Origin: Bradyrhizobium sp. CSA112
GTDB taxonomy: Bacteria > Pseudomonadota > Alphaproteobacteria > Rhizobiales > Xanthobacteraceae
Reading direction: 5' to 3'
Assembly: GCF_029051645.1 (NCBI RefSeq)
Contig: NZ_JAACFS010000021.1
Span: forward strand, 1-64,000
DNA: 64,000 nucleotides
Within the stretch, counting starts at the first letter, position 1. Each line of letters opens with the position of its first letter. The position numbers and the translations under genes were made by a program. Below the pieces are notes generated by a model, which had not been told where the DNA came from, ran no database searches, and saw nothing but the letters and a program-made list of their open reading frames with translations. Below are positions 1 to 9,299 of the stretch, piece by piece.

Positions 1-39
1 CACGGGTGTTACCCAGGGGGTATCGGGCGACATCGCCGC

Positions 40-71
40 GCGCTTTGGCCGGTGGCCACCGGCCAAAGCGC
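40..71. repeat. 32-bp perfect palindrome
   Basis: Two 16-base arms (gcgctttggccggtgg and its exact reverse complement) abut with no spacer. RNA from either strand could fold into a strong GC hairpin. No T-run follows on either side, so it is not a textbook terminator. It may end transcription from the left or be a repeat-family hairpin. Confidence 0.6.
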
Positions 72-159
72 TCAGTCGCTTCCATCGCACATTTTGCTCA
101 ATGGGCAGATACAAGGGGGTACAGGTCCATCAACGGGCCGCAGCGCTCGCGGAGAGAGC

Positions 160-206
160 CCCTCACCCCAACCCTCTCCCCGCAAGTGCGGGGCGAGGGA
201 GAAGCC
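160..206. repeat. Intergenic palindromic repeat fragment
   Basis: The stretch cctcaccccaaccctctccc followed by cgcaagtgcgg and gcgagggagaa matches the hairpin family seen again at 14901 and 27068. It lies just past the 3' end of the GntR gene and may act as a transcription end for it. Confidence 0.5.
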
Positions 207-965
207 CTACCGCGCCCGCACCACCTTCGGCATCTTCACCACGCGGCCGCCTTCGCTTTCTTCCGCATAAGGCGCCAGAATATCCAGTAAATCGCGGCCA
301 CGCCGCGGCGCAGGGGCTACCAGCGCGCGGCTGGCCACCGAGTCCAGGTGGCTATGCATCAGGCTCATCACCTTGGCTTCGTCGCCCTTGACCAGCGCGG
401 CGATGATCGCGCGGTGCTCGTTGATCGCGCATTCCGACGAATGCGGGCGGCTGTAAAGCGATAGCGTCAGGCAGCAACGATAGGCGACCTCGCTGACGTA
501 ACGCACCAGGATCGGGCTGTTCGTCATGTTGGCGAGCAGGATGTGGAATTCCGTCGCGAGCCTGATCGATACCGCATCCGAGCCGTCTCGGGCGTGGTCT
601 TCGGCGTCGACATGGGCGTTCAGTTCGGCGACCTGGCTCTTGGTCAGCTTGCCGGCGAGCTGGCGCACCACCAGGCGTTCGAGCTCGATCCTGATATCGA
701 AGGCATCGCGCGCTTCCTGCCAGCTCGGCGTCGCCACGACGGCAATCCGGTTGCGCCGAAGTTCGACGAGACCTTCCGCCGCCAGTTGTCCCAGCGCATG
801 CCGCGCGATGGTGCGGCTGACGCCGAACCTCTCTCCAAGCGAATCCTCAGGCAGTTTGGCGCCGGGCTCCAGCGCCTGTTCGATGATGGCGCGGCGCAGC
901 GCGCGGCAGATCACGCCGACCTTGTCGGACGGTACGGCTGACTTGCTGGCGGAGCGGGGCGCCAT
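207..965 (-). CDS. GntR family transcriptional regulator (FadR/FCD subfamily)
   Basis: A cytoplasmic DNA-binding repressor or activator of 252 residues. The N-terminal winged helix-turn-helix (about residues 12-80) contains the GntR-type stretch GERFGVSRTIARHALGQL. The C-terminal all-helical FCD domain (about 90-235) carries His residues of the kind that bind metal or ligand in this family (EFHILL, NEHRAI, MHSHLD). An upstream in-frame codon would add 18 residues, but ATG 965 places the protein start just before the HTH as is usual. It is divergent from the ABC transporter operon starting near 1157, and palindromes sit in the gap, so it probably senses that operon's substrate or a breakdown product. 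The ligand cannot be read from the sequence. Confidence 0.85.
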   Translation of the reverse strand: MAPRSASKSAVPSDKVGVICRALRRAIIEQALEPGAKLPEDSLGERFGVSRTIARHALGQLAAEGLVELRRNRIAVVATPSWQEARDAFDIRIELERLVVRQLAGKLTKSQVAELNAHVDAEDHARDGSDAVSIRLATEFHILLANMTNSPILVRYVSEVAYRCCLTLSLYSRPHSSECAINEHRAIIAALVKGDEAKVMSLMHSHLDSVASRALVAPAPRRGRDLLDILAPYAEESEGGRVVKMPKVVRAR

Positions 966-1006
966 CGGCGAATCCTGGGGGAAGTGCTTCGGATGGCGTC
1001 TCTTAT

Positions 1007-1063
1007 CACAATTGTGCACCGATTGAGCGCCTCAATTGCATGCAGTTTGACGGGCTAACTGCA
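1007..1063. promoter_or_regulatory. Divergent control region with candidate GntR operators
   Basis: Two inverted repeats lie between the divergent GntR and ABC ATPase genes: cacaattgtg (1007-1016) and tgcagtt-N9-aactgca (1041-1063). Their position suits operators of the adjacent FCD-type GntR protein. No promoter boxes are clear enough to name. Confidence 0.4.
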
Positions 1064-1156
1064 CAAAAGGAATCCGCGGATCTGGTGGGCTTGCCGCGAT
1101 CCCATTGATTTAACAGGCGGGTTTTGCTGGCATCCGGCTTGCATGCACTTCCAGCC

Positions 1157-2038
1157 ATGATGCGCATGCAACCATATTCCGAATTCCTGATATCGCCGGT
1201 TCCGGCTTCCGTCGCACCCATTGCCATCGAGCTCTCGGAGGCCTCGGTCACCTTCGGCCGCGGCCCCCGCGCGGTGCCGGCCCTTTCCACGACGACGCTG
1301 CGGATCGCCGACGGCGAGTTCGTCGCTCTTGTCGGGCCTTCCGGATGCGGCAAGTCCACCATCCTGCGGCTGGTCAGCGGCCTGGTGCAGCCGACATCGG
1401 GCGTGGTGATCGTCGGCGGACGGGAAGTGGCGGCGCGTGCATTGCGCGTCGGCATGGCGTTCCAGAATCCGACCATGCTGCCCTGGATGACGATCGAGCG
1501 GAACATCATGCTGCCGCTCAAGATCGTCGAACCGTTCCGCTCGCAATTCCGCAAGCTGCGCAAGAGCGAATTCCGCGACAAGGCCAATGCGCTGCTGGAG
1601 CAGGTCGGCCTCAAGGGGTTCGGCAACCGCTACCCCTGGCAGCTTTCCGGCGGCATGCTCCAGCGCGCCAATCTGTGCCGCGCGCTGATCCATGAGCCGC
1701 GCATGCTCTTGCTCGATGAGCCCTTCGGCGCGCTCGACCAGTTCACGCGGGAAGAGCTGTGGTCGATCCTGCAGGACCTCTGGATCGCCCACAAGCCGAC
1801 CGTGCTGCTGGTGACGCACGACCTGCGCGAGGCGGCGTTTCTCGGCAGCCGCATCTGCGTGATGAGCGCGCGGCCCGGCCGCATCCTCGACGACAGCCGC
1901 GTCACCTTCGAGAGGCCGCGCACGGTCGCGATGACCTTCGAGCCGGATTTCGTGGCGCTCAATCAAAAACTGCGCGCGTTTATCGAGGATGCCCGAACAG
2001 CATCCAAGGACGCCTCGGCAGCACACGGAGCGGCCTGA
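1157..2038 (+). CDS. ABC transporter ATP-binding protein, NitT/TauT (SsuB-like) type
   Basis: The energy-coupling ATPase of an importer on the cytoplasmic face of the inner membrane, about 293 residues. It has Walker A (GPSGCGKST), Q-loop (FQNP), the signature region LSGGMLQRANLCRAL, Walker B (LLLDEPFGALD) and the switch His (VTHD). The family serves nitrate, taurine, sulfonate, aromatic and pyrimidine-precursor importers. A TTG at 1124 is also possible; I prefer the ATG cluster at 1157-1166 because the conserved fold begins about 20 residues later. The permease starts one base after the stop codon, so the genes are an operon. The substrate is unknown; the amidohydrolase downstream hints at a cyclic amide or nitrogenous compound. 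Confidence 0.88.
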   Translation: MMRMQPYSEFLISPVPASVAPIAIELSEASVTFGRGPRAVPALSTTTLRIADGEFVALVGPSGCGKSTILRLVSGLVQPTSGVVIVGGREVAARALRVGMAFQNPTMLPWMTIERNIMLPLKIVEPFRSQFRKLRKSEFRDKANALLEQVGLKGFGNRYPWQLSGGMLQRANLCRALIHEPRMLLLDEPFGALDQFTREELWSILQDLWIAHKPTVLLVTHDLREAAFLGSRICVMSARPGRILDDSRVTFERPRTVAMTFEPDFVALNQKLRAFIEDARTASKDASAAHGAA

Positions 2039-2039
2039 C

Positions 2040-2816
2040 ATGCCCGAGCTCGATTATCGCCAAAAAGCCTGGTCGGCGGGACTGATCGTGCTGTTCTTCG
2101 TCGCCTGGGAATTGTTCTGCCTGATGACCGGGATGTCCGACCTGGTGTTGCCGCGCCCGTCACAGGTGTTCGTCACGCTGTTTGAGAAATTCCCGATCCT
2201 GTGGCCGCACATCCTGCAGACGCTGGCGACCACGATGATCGGTTTCGTGCTCGGGGTCGGCCTCGGCGTCGTGCTGGGCGCGGTGATCGGCGTTTCAAAG
2301 ACAGCTTACGATACGGCCTATCCGTTGCTGGTGGGCTTTTCGTCGATCCCGAAAGTCGCCGTGGTGCCGATCTTCGTGCTGTGGTTCGGCTCCGGCACGG
2401 TGCCGGCGGTGCTGACTGCGCTGTCGATCTGCTTCTTCCCGATCGTGGTCAACATTGCGACCGGGCTCGCGACCACCGAACCCGAACTGGAGGACGTGCT
2501 GAAGGCGCTCGGCGCCAGCAAGCTCGACATCCTCTGGAACGTCGGGCTGCCCAGAACCATGCCGTTCTTCTTCGCCTCGCTGAAGGTCGCGATCTCCTAC
2601 GCCTTTGTCGGTGCGGTGCTTTCAGAGACCGTGGCATCGAACCGCGGCATCGGCAACGTCATGATGACGGCGTCCTCGAATTTCAACGTGCCCTTGGTGT
2701 TCGCCGGCCTGTTTGTACTCGCAGGTCTTGGCGTCGCGCTCTACGTCGTTTTCTCAGCTATCGAGGGCCGCGTCACCGGCTGGGCCACCCGCAAGAACGA
2801 CATGATCGCCACCTGA
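2040..2816 (+). CDS. ABC transporter permease, NitT/TauT (SsuC-like) type
   Basis: Inner-membrane permease of 258 residues with about six hydrophobic segments. The cytoplasmic coupling (EAA) loop is visible as EDVLKALGASKLDILWNVGLP-like sequence around residue 155-175. The start ATG 2040 is one base beyond the ATPase stop; a longer reading from 1989 would overlap the ATPase and lacks support. It forms the membrane channel for the ATPase before it and the binding protein after it. Confidence 0.88.
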   Translation: MPELDYRQKAWSAGLIVLFFVAWELFCLMTGMSDLVLPRPSQVFVTLFEKFPILWPHILQTLATTMIGFVLGVGLGVVLGAVIGVSKTAYDTAYPLLVGFSSIPKVAVVPIFVLWFGSGTVPAVLTALSICFFPIVVNIATGLATTEPELEDVLKALGASKLDILWNVGLPRTMPFFFASLKVAISYAFVGAVLSETVASNRGIGNVMMTASSNFNVPLVFAGLFVLAGLGVALYVVFSAIEGRVTGWATRKNDMIAT

Positions 2817-2864
2817 ACGAAGATTTTTCCAACCGTCATTCAACCCTTATCGAGGAGACCCGCG

Positions 2865-3890
2865 ATGTTAGCCAGAATAAGTGCCGCGCTGTTGGGAGCT
2901 GTCCTGTTTGCCGGCGCCGCCAACGCCCAGGAGACGACGATCAAGTTTACGCTGGGTTGGAAAACGCAAGGCAGCGATGCGGCGTTCTTCTATGCCAAGG
3001 ACCACGGCTACTTCAAAGCGGAAGGCCTCAATGTGGTGATCGACCAGGGCGAGGGCTCGGGCGCGACCGTGACGCGCATCATGTCCGGCGCCTATGACGC
3101 GGGCTTCGGCGACGTCAACGCCATCATACAGAACGCTTCGACCAAGCCGCAGGACGCGCCGGTCATGGTCTACATGATCTGGAACCAGCCGCCGTTCGCG
3201 ATCGTGACCAAGAAGACCAGCGGCATCAACACCATCAAGGATTTCGAGGGCCATACGCTCGGCGGCGCGCAGGGCACGCCGACGACGCGGCTGCTGCCGG
3301 TGTTTGCGCAAAAGAACAAGCTCGAGGGCGAGAAGATCAAGATTTCCAACATGGCGCCGAACCTGCAGGAGCCGATGCTGATCAAAGGCGATATCGACGC
3401 GGCGCTGGTGTTCAACATCACGAGCTACTTTAACCTCGTGCTGAACCGCCAGGATCCCGACAAGGATTACAAATGGTTCCAGTTCGGCGACTACGGGCTC
3501 GATCTTTATTCCAACGGCGTGATGGTCTCGCGCAAGCTATTGGCGTCCAATCCGAAGGCCGTCGCCGGTCTCGTCCGCGCCGTCAACAAGGGCATGATCG
3601 CGATCGCCAAGGATCAGAACGCCGGGATGAAGGCCGCGGTGAACTACGATAACCTGATTAACGTCGACGTCGAGAAGCGCCGTCTGCAATATTCCTTCGA
3701 CAAGCTGATCGTCTCGCCCGAGATGAAGGAGATCGGCGTCGGCGACGTCAAGGACGAGCGCATGGCCCGCGCCATCGGTATCATCGTCGAAGGCTATCAG
3801 CTCGCCCGGGCGCCGACGCCGGCGGAGATTTTCTCGCGCGAGTTTTTGCCGCCGCGCACGGAAAGGGAGCTGGTGTATACGGCGAATTGA
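2865..3890 (+). CDS. ABC transporter substrate-binding protein, NMT1/THI5-like
   Basis: Periplasmic binding protein of 341 residues with a cleavable signal peptide (MLARISAALLGAVLFAGAANA, cleavage after about residue 21). The start of the mature part, IKFTLGWKTQGSDAAFFYAKDHGYF, is the usual beginning of the NMT1/SsuA-like fold. A GAGGAG ribosome-binding site precedes ATG 2865. It is third in the importer operon. The family binds thiamine-pyrimidine precursors, sulfonates and nitrogenous bases, and the ligand here is not resolved. Confidence 0.85.
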   Translation: MLARISAALLGAVLFAGAANAQETTIKFTLGWKTQGSDAAFFYAKDHGYFKAEGLNVVIDQGEGSGATVTRIMSGAYDAGFGDVNAIIQNASTKPQDAPVMVYMIWNQPPFAIVTKKTSGINTIKDFEGHTLGGAQGTPTTRLLPVFAQKNKLEGEKIKISNMAPNLQEPMLIKGDIDAALVFNITSYFNLVLNRQDPDKDYKWFQFGDYGLDLYSNGVMVSRKLLASNPKAVAGLVRAVNKGMIAIAKDQNAGMKAAVNYDNLINVDVEKRRLQYSFDKLIVSPEMKEIGVGDVKDERMARAIGIIVEGYQLARAPTPAEIFSREFLPPRTERELVYTAN

Positions 3891-3898
3891 ATGTTTCC

Positions 3899-3976
3899 GT
3901 CATTGCGAGCGAAGCGAAGCAATCCATTCTTTCTTTACGCTGCGGGATGGATTGCTTCGCTGCGCTCGCAATGACG
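3899..3976. repeat. Palindromic intergenic repeat, tcattgcgagc family
   Basis: Outer arms cgtcattgcgagc and gctcgcaatgacg and inner arms gaagcaatcca / tggattgcttc form a long imperfect hairpin. It sits between the binding-protein gene and the amidohydrolase gene. Related copies occur at 54018 and 60477. It may shape or attenuate the message between the two genes. Confidence 0.75.
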
Positions 3977-3989
3977 GGGAGGGTGCGTC

Positions 3990-5432
3990 ATGATCACGGA
4001 CGTTGTTGCGTACAGCCTGTTCTCCGGCCCCGACCGCAGCCTGCTCGAAAACGTCGTGCTGCGGCACGACGGCGGAACCATAACCTCCATCTCCGCCGGA
4101 GTGCTTCCCGCCACAAGTCGGCGCTCCCTCATCCTTCCCGCCTTCGTCAATGCCCACGACCATGCGCGGCCGACCGCGTCATCGTTCGGCGCGGTCGGCA
4201 TGCCGCTCGAAAGCTGGATCCTGCGCTCCGCGCTCGGTACGCCGGTCGATCCCTATCTGACCGCAGCTTCCGCGCTGGCGCGTTCGGCGCGCGCCGGCTG
4301 CGCTGCCATGATGATCCATTACACCCGCCCGAGCGGCACGATGCCGCTGGTGGAAGAGGCCGGCGCGATTGCGCGCGCGGCATCCGATGTCGGCATCCGC
4401 ATTGCGTTTGCGCTCGCGGTCCGCGACCAGAATCCGGTCGTCTATGGCGATGAAGAACCCGTTCTCTCCGGCCTCTCCAAAGACGATCGCGGCACGATCG
4501 AGCAGATGTTCGTCCGCGCGCCGATGTCGCCGAAAGCCTATGTCGAGCTGACGGACGCGATCGCTACCGCCATCGCTGGTCCCAAGGTCGACGTGCAGCT
4601 CGGCCCGGCCGGCGTGCAGTGGTGCTCAAAGCCTCTGCTGGAGGCGGTCGCGGAGAATTCGGCACAGACCGGCCGGCGCATCCACATGCATCTGCTGGAG
4701 ACCGTCTATCAGCGCGCCTGGGTGGACCGGCATTTTCCGGATGGTATCGTCCGTTATCTCCGTGATATCGGCTTCCTGTCGGAGCGGCTGACGCTGGCGC
4801 ATTGCATCCATGCCCGCCCCGATGAAATCGAGATGATTGCCACTTCCGGCGCGCGCATCGTCACCAATTTCTCCTCCAATCTTCATTTGCGCTCCGGCCT
4901 CGCGCCGATCGCCGCCGCGCACCGATGCGGCTGCGCCATTGCGGTCGGCGTCGATGGGCTGGCGCTGGACGAGGACGACGACATATTGCGCGAGATGCGG
5001 CTGGTGCAGATGATGCACGGCGGCCTCGGCTTCCAGCGCACCTGGACCGCTTCCGAATTCCTCGCGCTCGCGATCGCCAACGGCCGGAAGGCGACCGGCG
5101 CGCCGGGAACGGGGGCGCTCATGTCAGGCGCGCCGGCCGATTTCGTCACCATCGATCTCGACGGGCTCGATCGCGACCAGATCATGCCGGTCGACCCCAT
5201 CGATCTCCTGTTCGCGCGCGGCAATGCCTCTCTTCTGCGCGACGTGGTGGTGGATGGACGGCTGATCGCGAGGGACGGCCGCTGCACCGGCGTCGATCTC
5301 CCCGCGATCGAAACGGAGCTGCGCGGGATCTACCGCGCCGGCGCCAACAGGCTCTCCGGCTTTCAGCGTGTCTGGCCGCAGCTTTCGGGCTCGCTGCAAA
5401 GCTGGTTCGAAGCGCAACTGGACTGCCGGTAA
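3990..5432 (+). CDS. Amidohydrolase family protein (cytosine deaminase-like)
   Basis: A metal-dependent hydrolase of 480 residues, probably cytoplasmic. The HxH metal motif is NAHDHARP (His56, His58). Later hallmarks are MHLLE (a His ligand), LAHCIHA and the catalytic Asp region VGVDGLALDEDDD. This order matches the cytosine deaminase/atrazine chlorohydrolase branch, which deaminates or hydrolyses heterocycles. GGGAGG stands seven bases before ATG 3990. It follows the importer with only a repeat between, so it may act on the imported compound. The exact substrate cannot be inferred. Confidence 0.8.
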   Translation: MITDVVAYSLFSGPDRSLLENVVLRHDGGTITSISAGVLPATSRRSLILPAFVNAHDHARPTASSFGAVGMPLESWILRSALGTPVDPYLTAASALARSARAGCAAMMIHYTRPSGTMPLVEEAGAIARAASDVGIRIAFALAVRDQNPVVYGDEEPVLSGLSKDDRGTIEQMFVRAPMSPKAYVELTDAIATAIAGPKVDVQLGPAGVQWCSKPLLEAVAENSAQTGRRIHMHLLETVYQRAWVDRHFPDGIVRYLRDIGFLSERLTLAHCIHARPDEIEMIATSGARIVTNFSSNLHLRSGLAPIAAAHRCGCAIAVGVDGLALDEDDDILREMRLVQMMHGGLGFQRTWTASEFLALAIANGRKATGAPGTGALMSGAPADFVTIDLDGLDRDQIMPVDPIDLLFARGNASLLRDVVVDGRLIARDGRCTGVDLPAIETELRGIYRAGANRLSGFQRVWPQLSGSLQSWFEAQLDCR

Positions 5433-5636
5433 CGGTAGCGCGCCGCGCTGTCTGTGAATTCCGTAATGCGGGACGAAATTCCGCTTGCACAGAATCTCGG
5501 CAAGGGTTGTTGTCCAGCAACAAGAAACTGAGGCGGGCGGCCGCATCGTGCTGCCGATTGGGGTATGAGGAAGCAAGCGGGGCGAGGTGCGCCGATGGCC
5601 CATTCATTACGCTCTGACGTCCAAACGGAATCGTCC

Positions 5637-8600
5637 ATGTCTTTCCACAAGCTGCTGATCGCCAACCGCGGCGAGATCGCCATCCGCATTGCGCGCGCGG
5701 CCGGAGATGCAGGCCTCGCCACCGTCGCGATCCATTCCGCCGACGATGCCCTTTCGCTGCATATCCGCGCCGCCGACGCGGCCCATGAAATTCCCGGGCG
5801 GGGCGCACGGGCCTATCTCGATATTGAGGCCGTGATATCGGCCGCCAAAGCGACCGGGTGCGACGCCGTGCATCCGGGCTATGGCTTCCTCAGCGAGAAC
5901 GCCACGCTCGCCCGGCGCTGCATCGAGGAAAGCATCGTCTTTGTCGGGCCGTCGCCGGAAGCGCTCGACCTGTTCGGCGACAAGGCGCGGGCCAAGGCGC
6001 TGGCAAAACAGTGCGGCGTGCCTGTTATCGAGGGCACCAGCGGGCCGACCAGCCTGGAAGAGGCAAGGGCCTTCCTCGAATCGCTCGGCGAGCGCGGCGC
6101 CATCATGATCAAGGCCATCGCCGGCGGCGGCGGGCGCGGCATGCGCATCGTCGATGACGCGGGCAAGCTGGAGGAAGCCTATGCGCGCTGCCAGTCCGAG
6201 GCGATGGCGGCCTTCGGCAGCGACGGCGTCTATGTCGAGCGGCTGATCCGCAATGCCCGCCACATCGAGGTGCAGATCATCTGCGACCATTACGGCGCGA
6301 TCAGCCATCTCTGGGAACGCGAATGCACCATCCAGCGCCGTAACCAGAAGCTGATCGAGATCGCACCGAGCCCGTCGCTGAACGACGCCTTGCGCGGGCG
6401 CATTATCGACGCCGCCAAGGAACTGGCTGCGGCTGCGAACTACGACAATCTCGGCACCTTCGAGTTTCTCGTCGATAACGACGCCAGGACGTCGGATAAG
6501 GCCTTTGCCTTCATCGAGGCCAATCCGCGGCTGCAGGTCGAACACACCGTCACCGAGCAGGTGCTCGGCCTTGATCTGGTGCAGTCGCAGCTTGCGGTCG
6601 CGGCCGGCGCCACGCTGGGCTCGCTCGGCCTCGCGCAAGGGTATATCCCCCGGCCGCGCGGCTTTGCGATGCAGCTCCGCGTCAACATGGAGGTGATGGA
6701 CGAAACTGGTGCGACCCAGCCGACCGGCGGCTTACTCGCGATATTCGACCTGCCGTCCGGGCCCGGCGTTCGCGTCGATACGTTTGGATACTCCGGCTAC
6801 CGGACCAGTGCCGCCTTCGATTCGCTGCTTGCCAAGGTCATTGTGCATTCGCCGGGCGGCAATTGGACCGACGTCGTGCACAAGGCCACGCGTACGCTGC
6901 GCGAGTTCCGGATCGGCGGCGTCGCCACCAACATCTCCTTCCTCGCGGCGATCCTGGCGCATCCGGATTTTGTCGAGAACCGCGTCAGCACGGGCTTCAT
7001 AGAGGCTCATGTCGCTGATCTCGTCGGCGAAGCCAGGAGGACGGTCGAGGCGACCGCCGAGACGGCGTTGATCGAATCCGGCGCCGCGGCTGACGGCGGC
7101 GTGCCCACGGTCGAAGTTGAGACGGCCGGGCCTGAGGGTTCGGTCGCCGTGCCGGCGCCGCTGCAAGGCACGATCGTAGCTATTGACGTCAGGGAAGGGG
7201 ACCTGGTCCGGCCCGGGCAGCAGATCGCCGTGCTCGAATCCATGAAGATGGAGCATCTGGTGGCCGCGCCTCATGGCGGCCGGGTGACGAAGGTCGCGGC
7301 TGAGGCCGGCGTGACGCTGATGCAGGACGAGGCGGTCCTCTATCTGGAGCCGGCCGAGATCGACGCCCATGATGTCGCCGAGGAAGAGGACGTCGATCTC
7401 GACCACATCCGCCCCGATCTGGCCGAGCTGATCGAGCGCCGCGCCATCACGCTGGATGAAAACCGCCCGGCTTCGGTCGAGCGCCGCCGCAAGACCAACC
7501 AGCGCACCGCGCGGGAGAACGTCGCCCATCTCGTCGATGACGGCTCGTTTGTCGAATACGGCTCGCTCGCCATCGCCGCCCAGCGCCGGCGGCGCACCGT
7601 CGATGACCTCATCCGCAACACGCCGGCCGACGGCCTGATCTCCGGCGTCGCTACCGTGAACGCCGAAAAATTCGGCGCGGAAGCCGCGCGCTGCATGGTG
7701 ATCGCCTACGACTATACCGTGCTGGCCGGCACGCAAGGTCATATGAACCACAAGAAGATCGACCGCATGCTGAGCCTTGCCGAGCAATGGCGGCTGCCCC
7801 TGGTGTTCTATGCCGAAGGCGGCGGCGGCCGTCCCGGCGACACCGACCGGCTCGGCATGACCGGCCTCGACGGGCCGTCCTTCGTGCAGTTCGCAAAGCT
7901 CTCGGGGCTGGTGCCGGTCATCGGCGTCGTATCAGGCTATTGCTTTGCCGGTAACGCCGCGATGCTCGGCTGCTGCGACGTCATCATCGCTACCAGGAAT
8001 GCCTCGATCGGCATGGGCGGCCCCGCCATGATCGAGGGGGGCGGCCTCGGCGTCTACCACCCGGCCGAAGTAGGCCCGGTGTCGTTCCAGTCGCCGAACG
8101 GCGTCATCGACATCCTGGTCGAGGACGAGGCGGAAGCGACGGCTGCGGCGCAGAAGTATCTGTCCTACTTCCAGGGCACGGTTGCCGACTGGAAAGCGCC
8201 GGACCAGCGGCTGCTGCGGCGGGCGATCCCGGAAAACCGCCTGCGGGTCTATGATATTCGAACCGTCATCGATCTTCTCGCGGACGAAGGCTCGGTTCTG
8301 GAGATACGTCGCGATTTCGGCGTCGGCATGATCACCGCCTTCATCCGCATCGAAGGAAAACCGTTTGGCCTGATCGCCAACAACCCAAAACACCTCGGCG
8401 GCGCGATCGATGCGCCGGCCGGCGACAAGGCCGCACGCTTCATGCAGCTCTGCGATGCCTTCGACATCCCGCTTCTGTCGCTGTGCGATACGCCGGGCTT
8501 CATGGTCGGCCCCGAAGCCGAAAAGACTGCGATCGTGCGCCATGTCGCGCGCATGTTCGTGACCGGTGCGAGCCTCACGGTGCCGCTGTTCGGCATCGTC

Positions 8601-8963
8601 CTGCGCAAGGGCTACGGCCTCGGCGCGCAGTCGATGATCGGCGGCGGCTTCCACGCCTCGTTCTTCACCGTGGCCTGGCCGACCGGCGAGTTCGGCGGCA
8701 TGGGCCTGGAAGGCTATGTCCGGCTCGGCTTCCGCAAGGAGATGGAAGCGATCGAGGACCCGGACGAGCGCGAGGAGTACTACCAGGCCAAGGTCGCCGA
8801 ACTCTACGCCAACGGCAAGGCGGTCTCGATCGCCTCGGTGCTGGAGATCGACGAGGTGATCGATCCCGCCGACACCCGGCACTGGATCATGTCCGGCCTG
8901 CGTTCGGTGCCGAAGCCGGAAGCCCGCACGACGAAGAAGCGGCCGTGTATCGATGCGTGGTAG
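5637..8963 (+). CDS. Single-chain biotin-dependent acyl-CoA carboxylase (BC-BCCP-CT fusion)
   Basis: A cytoplasmic enzyme of about 1108 residues that would carboxylate an acyl-CoA using ATP, bicarbonate and covalently bound biotin. Biotin carboxylase fills residues 1 to about 455 (KLLIANRGEIA start; KAIAGGGGRGMR ATP-grasp loop). The biotinyl domain is near 505-590 with the biotinylated Lys in ESMKMEH. Carboxyltransferase halves occupy about 620-1108 (GSFVEYGSLAIAA, then GYGLGAQSM). Most alphaproteobacterial acetyl- and propionyl-CoA carboxylases are split into two or more proteins, so a single chain resembles long-chain acyl-CoA or other broad-range carboxylases. Starts at 5565 and 5595 are possible (5595 has a GAGGTG before it); 5637 begins the conserved domain. 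It may be co-transcribed with the amidohydrolase across 204 bases. Confidence 0.87.
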   Translation: MSFHKLLIANRGEIAIRIARAAGDAGLATVAIHSADDALSLHIRAADAAHEIPGRGARAYLDIEAVISAAKATGCDAVHPGYGFLSENATLARRCIEESIVFVGPSPEALDLFGDKARAKALAKQCGVPVIEGTSGPTSLEEARAFLESLGERGAIMIKAIAGGGGRGMRIVDDAGKLEEAYARCQSEAMAAFGSDGVYVERLIRNARHIEVQIICDHYGAISHLWERECTIQRRNQKLIEIAPSPSLNDALRGRIIDAAKELAAAANYDNLGTFEFLVDNDARTSDKAFAFIEANPRLQVEHTVTEQVLGLDLVQSQLAVAAGATLGSLGLAQGYIPRPRGFAMQLRVNMEVMDETGATQPTGGLLAIFDLPSGPGVRVDTFGYSGYRTSAAFDSLLAKVIVHSPGGNWTDVVHKATRTLREFRIGGVATNISFLAAILAHPDFVENRVSTGFIEAHVADLVGEARRTVEATAETALIESGAAADGGVPTVEVETAGPEGSVAVPAPLQGTIVAIDVREGDLVRPGQQIAVLESMKMEHLVAAPHGGRVTKVAAEAGVTLMQDEAVLYLEPAEIDAHDVAEEEDVDLDHIRPDLAELIERRAITLDENRPASVERRRKTNQRTARENVAHLVDDGSFVEYGSLAIAAQRRRRTVDDLIRNTPADGLISGVATVNAEKFGAEAARCMVIAYDYTVLAGTQGHMNHKKIDRMLSLAEQWRLPLVFYAEGGGGRPGDTDRLGMTGLDGPSFVQFAKLSGLVPVIGVVSGYCFAGNAAMLGCCDVIIATRNASIGMGGPAMIEGGGLGVYHPAEVGPVSFQSPNGVIDILVEDEAEATAAAQKYLSYFQGTVADWKAPDQRLLRRAIPENRLRVYDIRTVIDLLADEGSVLEIRRDFGVGMITAFIRIEGKPFGLIANNPKHLGGAIDAPAGDKAARFMQLCDAFDIPLLSLCDTPGFMVGPEAEKTAIVRHVARMFVTGASLTVPLFGIVLRKGYGLGAQSMIGGGFHASFFTVAWPTGEFGGMGLEGYVRLGFRKEMEAIEDPDEREEYYQAKVAELYANGKAVSIASVLEIDEVIDPADTRHWIMSGLRSVPKPEARTTKKRPCIDAW

Positions 8964-8973
8964 TGAACTCTGG

Positions 8974-9081
8974 CCGTCATTCCGGGGCGCGCGAAGCGCG
9001 AACCCGGAATCCATTTCTCGACAAAGTATGCAGCACAATGGATTCCGGGCTCGATGCTGCGCATCGCCGCGGAATGACAGC
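8974..9081. repeat. Palindromic intergenic repeat, gtcattccgg family
   Basis: Arms ccgtcattccgg and ggaatgacagcgg plus inner arms aacccggaatccat / atggattccgggc give a two-level hairpin directly after the carboxylase gene. It could cap that transcript. Confidence 0.7.
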
Positions 9082-9299
9082 GGCAAACTGCGACCAATTG
9101 GCACGACAGGCAAATCACCAAAAGCCTGTCCAGCCCCTTTTGCAAAAATATTCTGCTTTCGTTCTCACCCAAATCACCGGCATAACTCCGCCCGTCTCAC
9201 GGCAGATGAGGGGCGCTCGCGATCGTCACGACCGTGCAGTGAGATGCAATGGACGCTGATGGCGCGCTAGACATACGCGCAGGAAGCGTACGGCGAAGT

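Noticed and set aside
5607-6638. 343-residue open frame antisense to the carboxylase
   Set aside because: High-GC third positions create long antisense frames; the plus strand encodes unmistakable carboxylase motifs.
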